58,303 nucleotides of DNA from Bowdeniella nasicola. Lineage in GTDB: Bacteria > Actinomycetota > Actinomycetes > Actinomycetales > Actinomycetaceae. Every line of letters starts with the position of its first letter. Position 1 is the stretch's first letter. This document shows positions 18,316 to 25,955 of the stretch, piece by piece. The notes below the pieces were generated by a model. The model was not told the origin of the DNA. It made no database searches and worked only from the letters and a program-made list of their open reading frames with translations. The stretch covers positions 1-58,303 of the forward strand of contig NZ_FNQV01000015.1 of the NCBI RefSeq assembly GCF_900107735.1, given 5' to 3'. The position numbers and the translations under genes are program-made.

Positions 18316-19004
18316 CGGACACCTGCCTGGTTCGTCGCGGAATCGGCGTGGATCAGCGCGTCGCGAATCTCGATGAGCCGCGAACACCAGCCCGCCACCT
18401 TCGTGTCGTGCGTGACGACAATGAGCGAGGCGCCCGACATCTTGGTGACCGTCGTGAGGATCTGCATGACCTCGTGCCCGGTGGCCTGGTCGAGCGCGCC
18501 CGTCGGCTCATCGGCGAAGACGACGGCCGGCTTGTGCACGAGCGCCCGCGCGATGGCGACGCGCTGAGCCTGGCCGCCGGACATCTCGCCCGGTTTGCGC
18601 CCGCCCATCTCCGCGAGCCCGAGCCGGGAGAGCCACTGGTTTGCCTCGGCCAGCGCCTTGCTGCGCGACCATCCGGCCAGGAGCAGCGGGAAGGCAACGT
18701 TTTCGGCCGCGGAGAGTTCCGCGACGAGCTGGCCGTCCTGGAAGACGAAGCCGAAGCGGGATCGCCGCAGCTTGGAGCGCTGCGCATCCGACATCGTCGT
18801 AATGTCCGCGCCGCCTAGGCGCACGTCGCCGCCGTCCGGCTTCAAGATCCCCGACAGGCAGTGCAAGAGCGTGGACTTACCCGAGCCCGAGGGGCCCATG
18901 ATTGCCACGGTCTCGCCCGCATTGATGGCGAGCGAGACGCCGGCAAGGGCGTGGACCTGGCCGTAGGTCTTGACGAGGTTTGTCGCAGTCAGTGTTTCGT
19001 TCAT
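18312..19004 (-). CDS. ABC transporter ATPase, LolD/MacB type
   Basis: 230-residue ATPase with Walker A (GPSGSGKST), Q-loop (FVFQDGQL), signature (LSGGQ-like MSGGQAQRVAIARAL), Walker B (VVFADEPTGALD) and switch histidine (VVTHDTKVA). It belongs to the group that drives FtsX-type permeases, and its gene overlaps that permease gene by ATGA. The ATG at 19004 lacks a strong ribosome-binding site; TGAAAT six bases upstream is a poor -10 match. Confidence 0.92.
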   Translation of the reverse strand: MNETLTATNLVKTYGQVHALAGVSLAINAGETVAIMGPSGSGKSTLLHCLSGILKPDGGDVRLGGADITTMSDAQRSKLRRSRFGFVFQDGQLVAELSAAENVAFPLLLAGWSRSKALAEANQWLSRLGLAEMGGRKPGEMSGGQAQRVAIARALVHKPAVVFADEPTGALDQATGHEVMQILTTVTKMSGASLIVVTHDTKVAGWCSRLIEIRDALIHADSATNQAGVR

Positions 19005-19167
19005 GATTCAATTTCAGCTTCTCACGCCCGCTGGCGGAATCCTGCTAGCGCCACAACTGGGTGGACCTAGCTCCACCCTGCCTACCACCCGTACTAGGTT
19101 CGTGGCTGGGCTACTCACAGCGATTGGAAGCGTCGGGGAAGGCCTATTCCATTAGTAGAGTTGGAGT
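19005..19167. promoter_or_regulatory. Divergent control region with inverted repeat
   Basis: Intergenic region between the ABC operon and a glycosyltransferase. It holds GGGTGGA (19059-19065) and TCCACCC (19072-19078) as a perfect seven-base inverted repeat around CCTAGC, and a -10 at 19156 for the rightward gene. No gene is seen. The repeat could be an operator for the ABC operon. Confidence 0.4.
19156..19161 (+). promoter_or_regulatory. Leaderless-type -10 element
   Basis: TAGAGT, six bases before the GTG at 19168. Confidence 0.6.
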
Positions 19168-20124
19168 GTGCGCATTCTTCTCGCTAATTCTGAAATGGAG
19201 TATCGGGGAGGCACCCAGGCGTGGATAAAGACCATGTGGGACGTCCTATCCGAAGATCATGCCGTTGCCTTGTTTGTCCATTCTGGGCGTCTTCCCGGGT
19301 GGGCGCAGCCCTTTGATCCGGAAGCCCAGTACGACGTAGCTTTGATTAACCACTTTCCAGCGTTTCGAGCGCTGAGCAATGCCTCGATCGGCGTCAGGAT
19401 CGTGACGTCCCATGGAGTGATCCCTGCGGAAGAGTGGCCAAGCTGGGGTGCAGATGCCTATGTGTCTGTGTCAGAGTCAGTATCGAGACATATTCCGTTT
19501 AAGAGCGAGATTATCCGAAACCCCCTCGACCTCGAGCGATTCCGCCCACGATCTTTAGTTAGTTCAAGTGTCTCTCGAGTTGCATTCGTGTCGAACAGAC
19601 AAGGTGATGCTCGTTCAATCGTTGATGAAGCTGCGTGTCTCTTGCCAGAGGTCGAGTTTCGCGTAGTGGGAGGGGAGACTGCGGTTGATGACGTCGAAGA
19701 AGTATATGACTGGGCGGATCTAGTTATAGGGATAGCTCGGACTGCGGTAGAAGCCCTGGCCTGTGGACGAGATGTCATCGCGTTCGACTACTGCGGCTTT
19801 CACGGGCGGGTGACGAAGGAGAACCTGGCCTACATGTATGACGTGAATTTTGGTGGTCATGCTCAAGGTCGTTGGCCAAGTGCTCAGGAGCTCGCGAACG
19901 AAATCGCGGCCTTCAATCCGGATGCTCGCCTCGCTGAAATTATCCGGAGCAACCATGATCCGCGGCGAATCGCTGAGGCGTATATTGATCTGGCGAACTC
20001 GGTGACGCGAGTGCGGAGATTGTCTGGGGTCTTGATCCGAACCATTCCGCAACTCACCAGCCCGCGAATTACGACCGTAATCGACAAGGTCAAGCGAGGG
20101 GTGAGGCGATCTAGCAAGCGCTGA
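19168..20124 (+). CDS. Glycosyltransferase-like protein
   Basis: 318-residue GT-B-like protein. It opens with VRILLANSEMEYRGGTQAWI, where the GGTQ near the N-terminus is typical of GT4 acceptor domains. In the C-terminal half DWADLVIGIARTAVEALACGRDVIAFDYCGFHG corresponds to the donor-binding region, noted here in two blocks (VEALACGRDVIAFD and YCGFHG). The gene is somewhat lower in GC than its neighbours, hinting at acquisition. Start GTG 19168 lies six bases after TAGAGT. The target glycan is unknown. Confidence 0.7.
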   Translation: MRILLANSEMEYRGGTQAWIKTMWDVLSEDHAVALFVHSGRLPGWAQPFDPEAQYDVALINHFPAFRALSNASIGVRIVTSHGVIPAEEWPSWGADAYVSVSESVSRHIPFKSEIIRNPLDLERFRPRSLVSSSVSRVAFVSNRQGDARSIVDEAACLLPEVEFRVVGGETAVDDVEEVYDWADLVIGIARTAVEALACGRDVIAFDYCGFHGRVTKENLAYMYDVNFGGHAQGRWPSAQELANEIAAFNPDARLAEIIRSNHDPRRIAEAYIDLANSVTRVRRLSGVLIRTIPQLTSPRITTVIDKVKRGVRRSSKR

Positions 20125-20149
20125 AGGAAGGCGCTGAGAACCGACCACC

Positions 20150-20155
20150 TACGAT
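20150..20155 (+). promoter_or_regulatory. Leaderless-type -10 element
   Basis: TACGAT, six bases before the ATG at 20162. Confidence 0.6.
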
Positions 20156-20161
20156 GGAGTC

Positions 20162-21025
20162 ATGACCGCACCCTCCCGCCTCGTGCTGTGGGGCGCGTAT
20201 GGCCTTGTCGCAGTCATCGTCCTCGGGCTTTTTGCGACGGGTAACGTCATTCCCGCACTTCTGGTCATCGTCGTCGCCCTCATCCTTTCGGCTGCGCTGT
20301 GGCCTCGCCGCGTCACCGAAGCCCCGCCCGATGTGGCGGACTATCCAGACATGCTGGCCGAGCTCACGCGCTCGCGACGCGAGATCGTCTCCGCCTTTGA
20401 GATCGAGCGGCGGCGGATCGAACGCGATTTGCACGACGGGGCGCAGCAATACATCGTCGCCGCCAGCATGAAACTCGGGGAAGCGAGCCTCGATGTGGCT
20501 TCAGACTCGCCCGCGGGCCAGCTCCTTGGCGCAGCCCAGGATGACATCGATCGCGCCCTGCGGGCACTGCGCCAGACCGTGCACGGCATCCACCCCAAGG
20601 TGCTGACGGACCTGGGGTTGGAAGCGTCGGTGCGCGACCTCGGCGCGCGCGTGCCCGGCGTGCAGGTCCGCTGCCCCCATCCGCTGCCGAAGCTGCCCCA
20701 GGGCGTCGTCGCCGCCGGGTACTTCTTCGTCTCCGAAGCTCTGACGAACGCCGCCAAATATGCGCCGGGCTCAGCGGTGACCGTCCTGCTCGCCTGCGAC
20801 GACACCCTACGTATCTCGGTGACCGACGACGGTCCCGGCGGCGCCGTCATTCGCCCCGGCCACGGGCTGTCCGGCATGCGCGAGCGTCTCGCGGCTTTCG
20901 GTGGCACCCTCGAGGTGTCCTCGCCTGCCGGCGGCCCGACGCAACTCATCGCTGCCATGCCGCTGCTTCTCAACCGCGGCGAATCCGCCGTTGCCGCTCC
21001 CACGACGCCCGAGGAGGACGCTTGA
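20162..21025 (+). CDS. Sensor histidine kinase, DesK/NarX-like (HisKA_3)
   Basis: 287-residue kinase with two predicted membrane helices (residues ~8-47) and almost no extracellular loop, so it likely senses within the membrane. The phospho-acceptor motif is ERDLHDGAQQYI with His91. The ATP-binding part has FFVSEALTNAAKYA (N box) and DDGPGG...GHGLSGMRERL. It phosphorylates the response regulator encoded next, whose TTG start overlaps this stop. Intramembrane sensors of this type often control nearby ABC exporters. The exporter at 16924-19004 is a candidate. Confidence 0.9.
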   Translation: MTAPSRLVLWGAYGLVAVIVLGLFATGNVIPALLVIVVALILSAALWPRRVTEAPPDVADYPDMLAELTRSRREIVSAFEIERRRIERDLHDGAQQYIVAASMKLGEASLDVASDSPAGQLLGAAQDDIDRALRALRQTVHGIHPKVLTDLGLEASVRDLGARVPGVQVRCPHPLPKLPQGVVAAGYFFVSEALTNAAKYAPGSAVTVLLACDDTLRISVTDDGPGGAVIRPGHGLSGMRERLAAFGGTLEVSSPAGGPTQLIAAMPLLLNRGESAVAAPTTPEEDA

Positions 21026-21690
21026 AAATCGTGCTCGCTGACGATTCCGCCCTACTGCGCGAGGGCCTGCGGGGTCTCATCGAACGCCAGGGCCATGAAG
21101 TCGTCGCGGATGCCGAGGACGCCCCGGGCCTCATCACAGCCGTCACCGAGGCGCGCGCAGGCAACGGCGTGGACGTCGTCGTCACCGACGTGCGCATGCC
21201 GCCCGGGATGGCGACCGACGGGCTCGATGCCGCCATCGCCCTGCGGGAGCGGTATCCGGACCTTGCCATCATGATCGTCTCGCAGTATGTCGCGCCCGCC
21301 TATGCCGCGAAGCTCCTCGCGCACGGCGGTGCCGGGTTCGGATACCTGCTGAAGGACCGCGTCGCCCGCGTGGCGGACTTCCTTCGCTCCCTCGACGTCG
21401 TCGCGGCCGGGGGAGTCGTCATCGACCCGGAAGTCGCGGCCCAACTCGCAGCTGCGCGCTCGGGGCCACTGGACTCGCTCACCGACCGTGAGCGTGAGGT
21501 CCTTGCCCTCATGGCCGAAGGGCTGTCGAATACCCAAATCGCCGCCAAGCTCTTCCTCTCGGGTGGCGCCGTTGCCAAATACGTCGCAGCTGTCTTCGTG
21601 AAGCTCGGCCTACCGGTCGGCGAAGATAACCGCCGGGTGCGCGCAGTCCTTGCCTACCTCACCGCACAAAACGATGGCCTCATGCACTGA
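21022..21690 (+). CDS. NarL/LuxR-type response regulator
   Basis: 222-residue regulator. The receiver domain has acidic D7/D8, phosphorylation site D56 in VVVTDVRMPPG, and K111 in YLLKDRV. The C-terminal LuxR helix-turn-helix is LTDREREVLALMAEGLSNTQ. The TTG at 21022 overlaps the kinase stop as TTGA and follows GAGGAGG. In the recognition helix the usual SxxTVxxH pattern is replaced by SGGAVAKYV, a common actinobacterial variant. Confidence 0.92.
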   Translation: MKIVLADDSALLREGLRGLIERQGHEVVADAEDAPGLITAVTEARAGNGVDVVVTDVRMPPGMATDGLDAAIALRERYPDLAIMIVSQYVAPAYAAKLLAHGGAGFGYLLKDRVARVADFLRSLDVVAAGGVVIDPEVAAQLAAARSGPLDSLTDREREVLALMAEGLSNTQIAAKLFLSGGAVAKYVAAVFVKLGLPVGEDNRRVRAVLAYLTAQNDGLMH

Positions 21691-21700
21691 GGCTCTGCAC

Positions 21701-21794
21701 GATAACTCTTATCCTTGTCATCTCGGCGCTGAACTACTCAAGATAAGAGTTATCCATGCAAAAGTACCCGTGGGCGCTCAAGATAACTTCTATC
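21701..21794. promoter_or_regulatory. Array of three GATAA-type palindromic operators
   Basis: GATAACTCTTATC at 21701-21713, GATAAGAGTTATC at 21742-21754 (reverse complement of the first) and GATAACTTCTATC at 21782-21794. The first two are perfect GATAA-N3-TTATC palindromes. Start-to-start spacings are 41 and 40 bases, near four helical turns, so bound proteins would sit on one face of the DNA. The regulator is not identified. Confidence 0.6.
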
Positions 21795-22005
21795 CTGGAG
21801 TGATCGAGGAAAGGAGCGTCGTGGGCTACGTTGTCGGACGGCAAACGCAGGAATCCTCACTGGTCACAAGCACAAGGGAAAGGTTGTCGCCTACTACTGC
21901 AAGGAACTCTTCGAGTTGATCAACCACGGAGAACTCAACTTGGCTTCGAGCCAGTACGATGCAGTCGCTTCACCACCCCCTAAAGGGCGGCACCCAGCGT
22001 CGTGA
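21795..22005 (+). pseudogene. Frameshifted relic gene downstream of the operator array
   Basis: After the operators an AAAGGAG precedes GTG at 21822, but that frame (VGYVVGRQTQ) closes quickly. The protein-like stretch lies in another frame, from 21850 to the TGA at 22003: GILTGHKHKGKVVAYYCKEL, then FELINHGELNLASSQYDAVA. The switch of frame suggests a decayed gene, and its end overlaps the deacetylase gene. I do not recognise the family. Confidence 0.35.
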
Positions 22006-22888
22006 AGCGCGTGCCGCCATCGAGGATGCCGGGAAGCGCGTCAGCGAGCCCGCGGGCGGTCTGACCGGTCGGCTGGTTCATGTGCGCCAAGATGATGTCG
22101 CCCGCGCGCGCCTGCGAGATGGCCGTGCGCACGCTGACTCGTGAGGCCCTCGCCCCTTGATCACCGTTGACAGAGAATCCTGCGACCTGCTCGCCCGCCA
22201 GCTTCGCTATTTCAACGCCAATATCGTCATAGTGTGCTGTGCCAGATCGGAAGAACCGTGGCGTCACGCCCAGTTCGTGGTGTAGAAAGTCGTGATTATC
22301 GCGCACCTCGCGCCATGCCTCGAGGGGCGAGGCCGTCCCGGCAATGCCGTAGGCTGCCCGTCCCGTGACCGACAGCGGACAGTGCTTCGTGCCGTGATTG
22401 GCGATCTCGAACAACGGATCGGAAGCGAGCTCGCGCGATAGAGCCAGATTCTTCGTCACCTAGCGATGGTTGAGGAACAGCGTGGCGGGCACCTGGTGGC
22501 GACGCAGCAGATCGATGAGTGCCGCATCGAAGCCGGATCCGCGAGCCCCGCCGCACGCATCGAGCGTCAGCGCGAGCGCATCGGATTCGATCCGCGAGAC
22601 GATGCCGGGCATTTCCATGCCCCAGGCCCGCGGCGTCACGCCCGCGAACCTCGCGCTGATGTCGTCATCGCTCGGTAGCTGCGCCGAGGGCGACACCGTA
22701 GCAGGAGCCGTCGAGGGCGAGGGGGAGGCGGACGTCGTCGTGGTGGGGGATGAGCTCACCGAGGCGGCACTCGACGGGGATGAGGTCCCAGATGTGCGCG
22801 GTCCCGACGGGGTGCATGCTGCGAGCGCGCCTGCGCCTGCCGCGAGAATAAAACCTCGCCGAGTCACGAATGCCCGCCTGCCCGCCAT
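21980..22888 (-). pseudogene. Polysaccharide deacetylase interrupted by an amber codon
   Basis: The 303-codon frame is continuous except for TAG at codon 143 (22460-22462). Upstream of it lies a Tat-type lipoprotein signal (RRGFILAAGAGALAAC), a Ser/Thr/Pro linker and the first NodB motif (LTLDACGG). Downstream come the His motif EIANHGTKHCPLSVTG, then FFRSGTAHYDD and GDIILAHMN. The stop replaces a residue between FLNHR and VTKNLAL, where relatives usually have Trp, so TGG to TAG explains it. The second half could restart at GTG 22459 but would lack the export signal and catalytic Asp. Either a true null mutation or a sequencing error. Confidence 0.85.
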
Positions 22889-22894
22889 AAATAG

Positions 22895-22900
22895 ATCGTA
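22895..22900 (-). promoter_or_regulatory. Leaderless-type -10 element
   Basis: TACGAT on the minus strand, six bases before the ATG at 22888. Confidence 0.6.
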
Positions 22901-22920
22901 CGCCCGTCGCACCTGCCCCC

Positions 22921-22926
22921 TACGAT
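22921..22926 (+). promoter_or_regulatory. Leaderless-type -10 element
   Basis: TACGAT, seven bases before the ATG at 22934. Confidence 0.55.
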
Positions 22927-22933
22927 GGGAGGC

Positions 22934-25051
22934 ATGACCCATCTGGATGACACCGCTGCCAACGCCGCCACCGACGAGAAATCCGCTGAGGAAGACAACG
23001 CCCCCACCACCCCGCGCACCGACGGAAAGATCTTCGACGATCTCAAGGACTTCGTCGCCGCACCGCGCTTTACCTCCCTTGTGACCCGAAAAGCCGATGA
23101 CGAACGCGACGCCCGCGCGATCGCCGCCGTCACTGAGCTGAACAAGAAGGGCGATGCCTACACCACGCGCCTCGTCGAACTCGACCCCGAAGGCGGGCCC
23201 GCACTCACTCTTACGCGCTCCAAGAAGGGCGAAGCGCTCGTAGGAATCGGCGAACGCGGCGAACTGTACTTCTCCTCCCAGCGTCCCGATGAAGACAACG
23301 ACGACGATCTCGACGTCGCCTTGTGGATGCTGCCCCCACGCGGCGAAGCCCGCGTCATCCTGCGGCGCCCGGGCGGCGTCAATTCTGTGATCGCGGCCGG
23401 CGGCAAGCTGTACATCACCGCGCAAACGCTCACCAACGCCACCGACGAGGAAACGAACCGCGAGATCCTCAAGGAACGCAAGGACGGTGCCATCAGCGCG
23501 ATCCTCCACGAGGACTTCCCGGTGCGCTACTGGGACCACGATCTCGGCCCGGCCTACTCCCGCCTCTACGTCGCTGACGTTCCGGACTTCGACGGCACCG
23601 AGCAGATCGAGCTGAGCGAACTGCCCATTCCCGACGGCAAGCTCCAGGGAATCTCCGTCGCCGATGATGGCTCCTCGCTCCTGCTCACCATCAACCGCCC
23701 CCACGCCGGAACCGACTCCCGCTCCTCGGTCTACCACCTCGTGCCGGGCAAGGACGCTACCCCGCTCGCCATTGCCCCCGCCCTGCGCGAGGACAGCGAC
23801 GGCGAGGATAGCGACGATCTCCTCGAGTTTTACGCGGGCGATATCAGCCCCGACGGTCGCCGCGCGGTCCTCTCCGTCACGACGGGCAATCGAGATGGCA
23901 AGCCGCTTCGCGAATGGGCCGAACTTGTGGACCTGGAATCGGGCGAACGACGTCGCCTCATGCCGGACTTCGATGACTGGCCGGGCTCGATTTCCTGGCT
24001 CGACGACGAAGCCCTCATTATGCAGGCCGATCGCCGCGGCCGCGTCAGCCTCTACCTCGTCGACGTCTCCAACGGCGATGCGGACGAGGTCACACTGCTG
24101 ACCGACGGCGACGAGTCCTTCTCCAGCGCCCAGGTGCTCGACGCCGCAACGATCCTCGCCTTGCGCTCCTCGATCTCCAAGCCCGCCGTCCCCGTGCGGA
24201 TCGACGTCGCGACAGGCGAAGTCAGCGAGCTCGCCGCGGTCATTCCTGTTGTCGAGCCCGTTGGACAGCTCACCGAGGTCACCGCCACGGCAGAGGACGG
24301 CACCGAGGTGCGGGCCTGGCTCGCCCTGCCTGAAGAGATCCCAAGCGGCGGCGCGCCCCTGCTCGTTTTCGCGCACGGCGGCCCCTGGGGCTCCTGGAAC
24401 GATTGGACGTGGCGCTGGAACCCGGGCCCGTTCGTCGCCAAGGGCTACGCCGTCCTGCTGCCGGACCCGGCGATCTCTACCGGCTACGGCCAGCACATGA
24501 TAGACCGCGGTAACGACGCGATCGGCGACGCCCCGTACACCGACATCCTCGCCCTCATCGACGCCACCATCGCCCGCGACGATATCGACGGCGAGCACAC
24601 GGCGCTGCTCGGCGGCTCCTACGGTGGCTACATGGCCAACTGGATGGCCGGGCACACGGGCGACCGCTTCCGCTGCATCGTCACCCACGCCTCCCTGTGG
24701 GATATCGACATCATGGGCCGCACCACCGACAACGGTGTCTGGCACGAGTGGATGCGAGAGAGCCAGAGCGCCGCATACTCCCCGCACGAGCACGTCGCCA
24801 ACATCGAAGTCCCCATGCTCGTGATCCACGGCGATAAGGACTACCGCGTCCCCATTTCCCAGGGCCACGCCCTATGGCACGCCCTCCTGCGCGATTCGAA
24901 GGCCACCGGACACAAGTTCTTGTACTACCCCGACGAGAACCACTGGATCCTCAAACCGCAAAACTCGCGCATCTGGTACGAGACGGTCCTCGCCTTCGTC
25001 GACGCCCACGTCCGCGGCAAGGACTTCGTCCGCCCCCGCGAACTCGGCTAA
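22934..25051 (+). CDS. S9-family prolyl oligopeptidase-like serine peptidase
   Basis: 705-residue peptidase. The first ~420 residues form the beta-propeller that restricts access to the active site. The C-terminal alpha/beta hydrolase has Ser562 in GGSYGGYM, Asp636 in HGDKDYRVP and His670 in DENHWIL, a complete triad. It probably cleaves short peptides or acyl-peptides in the cytoplasm, as no signal peptide is present. Start 22934 is preferred over an in-frame ATG at 22925, which falls inside the -10 spacer. Divergent from the broken deacetylase; the stop overlaps the convergent channel gene by four bases. Confidence 0.93.
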   Translation: MTHLDDTAANAATDEKSAEEDNAPTTPRTDGKIFDDLKDFVAAPRFTSLVTRKADDERDARAIAAVTELNKKGDAYTTRLVELDPEGGPALTLTRSKKGEALVGIGERGELYFSSQRPDEDNDDDLDVALWMLPPRGEARVILRRPGGVNSVIAAGGKLYITAQTLTNATDEETNREILKERKDGAISAILHEDFPVRYWDHDLGPAYSRLYVADVPDFDGTEQIELSELPIPDGKLQGISVADDGSSLLLTINRPHAGTDSRSSVYHLVPGKDATPLAIAPALREDSDGEDSDDLLEFYAGDISPDGRRAVLSVTTGNRDGKPLREWAELVDLESGERRRLMPDFDDWPGSISWLDDEALIMQADRRGRVSLYLVDVSNGDADEVTLLTDGDESFSSAQVLDAATILALRSSISKPAVPVRIDVATGEVSELAAVIPVVEPVGQLTEVTATAEDGTEVRAWLALPEEIPSGGAPLLVFAHGGPWGSWNDWTWRWNPGPFVAKGYAVLLPDPAISTGYGQHMIDRGNDAIGDAPYTDILALIDATIARDDIDGEHTALLGGSYGGYMANWMAGHTGDRFRCIVTHASLWDIDIMGRTTDNGVWHEWMRESQSAAYSPHEHVANIEVPMLVIHGDKDYRVPISQGHALWHALLRDSKATGHKFLYYPDENHWILKPQNSRIWYETVLAFVDAHVRGKDFVRPRELG

Positions 25052-25851
25052 CGCCCGCGCTCGCCGTCGGCCCCCGGGCCGGGGACGGCGCCCGCCGCGA
25101 CGAGCTCGCGCAGCTCGGCGATCTCGGCCCGCAGCGCGCGAACCTCGCTCAACGTCTCACCGTGAGCGCGGCTCTCGCGCTTCTTGCGCTCCTCGCCCTG
25201 GTCATCGATCTGCTCCACCATCCACGACGCGAGCGTCCCCGTGACGGTACCGAGCAGGCCGATGCCGTAAATCATCAGCCCGACGGCCACGGCCCGGCCG
25301 GTGAGTGTCACCGGCGCAATATCGCCATACCCGACGGTCGTCACCGTCACGAACGCCCACCACACCGAGTCCGGGAACGAATCAAGGTGGGAGCCGGGCG
25401 CATCGCGCTCCACATCGAGCACCGCGAGCGCCGCAATGAAGATGATGATGACCGACGCGCTCACCACATACATCCCGATCTTGCCCCGCAAGCTCGCTCC
25501 GGCCCGGCGGTTGAACAGCCGCACGAGGACGACGAGACGCAGGAGCCGCAGGGGTTGGAAGAACGGCAGCACGACGATGGCGAGGTCGAGCAGGTGGGTT
25601 CGCACGTAACGTAGGTGCGCTCGAGCAACGTAGACGCGCAGCACGAAGTCGATTGCGAAGAACACCCAGATGACGCGGCTGGCGAACTGGAGCGCCTGCG
25701 CGGTACTGGGCGCGAGAACGGGCTTGAGGATCGGCGTCGCGTAGCACACGAGGAATGCCACGGCCGCGAAACTGAGGGCGATGTCGGCTTTGGCCTCGTA
25801 GTTCTCGAGGCGTTCATCGCGCGCCGGCGGGGAGTCTACTGAGGGGTGCAT
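25048..25851 (-). CDS. Voltage-gated-like potassium channel
   Basis: 267-residue membrane protein of the ion-channel family. The selectivity filter is TVTTVGYGDIAP, preceded by the pore helix DSVWWAFV. Earlier segments include VIWVFFAIDFVLRVYVARAH and an Arg-rich stretch (RLLRLVVLVRLFNRR) resembling an S4 voltage sensor. The C-terminus is charged and probably coiled (EERKKRESRAH...LRAEIAELRELV), suited to tetramer assembly. Start 25851 follows TAGAGT by six bases. Confidence 0.9.
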   Translation of the reverse strand: MHPSVDSPPARDERLENYEAKADIALSFAAVAFLVCYATPILKPVLAPSTAQALQFASRVIWVFFAIDFVLRVYVARAHLRYVRTHLLDLAIVVLPFFQPLRLLRLVVLVRLFNRRAGASLRGKIGMYVVSASVIIIFIAALAVLDVERDAPGSHLDSFPDSVWWAFVTVTTVGYGDIAPVTLTGRAVAVGLMIYGIGLLGTVTGTLASWMVEQIDDQGEERKKRESRAHGETLSEVRALRAEIAELRELVAAGAVPGPGADGERGR

Positions 25852-25857
25852 GGTCCA

Positions 25858-25863
25858 ACTCTA
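25858..25863 (-). promoter_or_regulatory. Leaderless-type -10 element
   Basis: TAGAGT on the minus strand, six bases before the ATG at 25851. Confidence 0.6.
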
Positions 25864-25879
25864 GGGTGCCGGGCATGCC

Positions 25880-25913
25880 GATGGCCCCGGGCTCAGTCAG
25901 ACCCGGGGCCATC
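25880..25913 (-). terminator. Hairpin terminator of the surface-protein gene
   Basis: GATGGCCCCGGG (25880-25891) pairs with CCCGGGGCCATC (25902-25913), a perfect 12-bp stem with a ten-base loop. It lies 43 bases beyond the stop of the surface protein. Confidence 0.75.
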
Positions 25914-25955
25914 GTTGCCGGCGGTTATAGGGAGGCTACCGGCATCGCCTGCACG

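Noticed and set aside
22460-24868. A very long open frame antisense to the S9 peptidase gene, joined to the deacetylase frame
   Set aside because: The sense strand has a full peptidase with its catalytic triad; the antisense reading is a high-GC shadow. The deacetylase has its own start at 22888.
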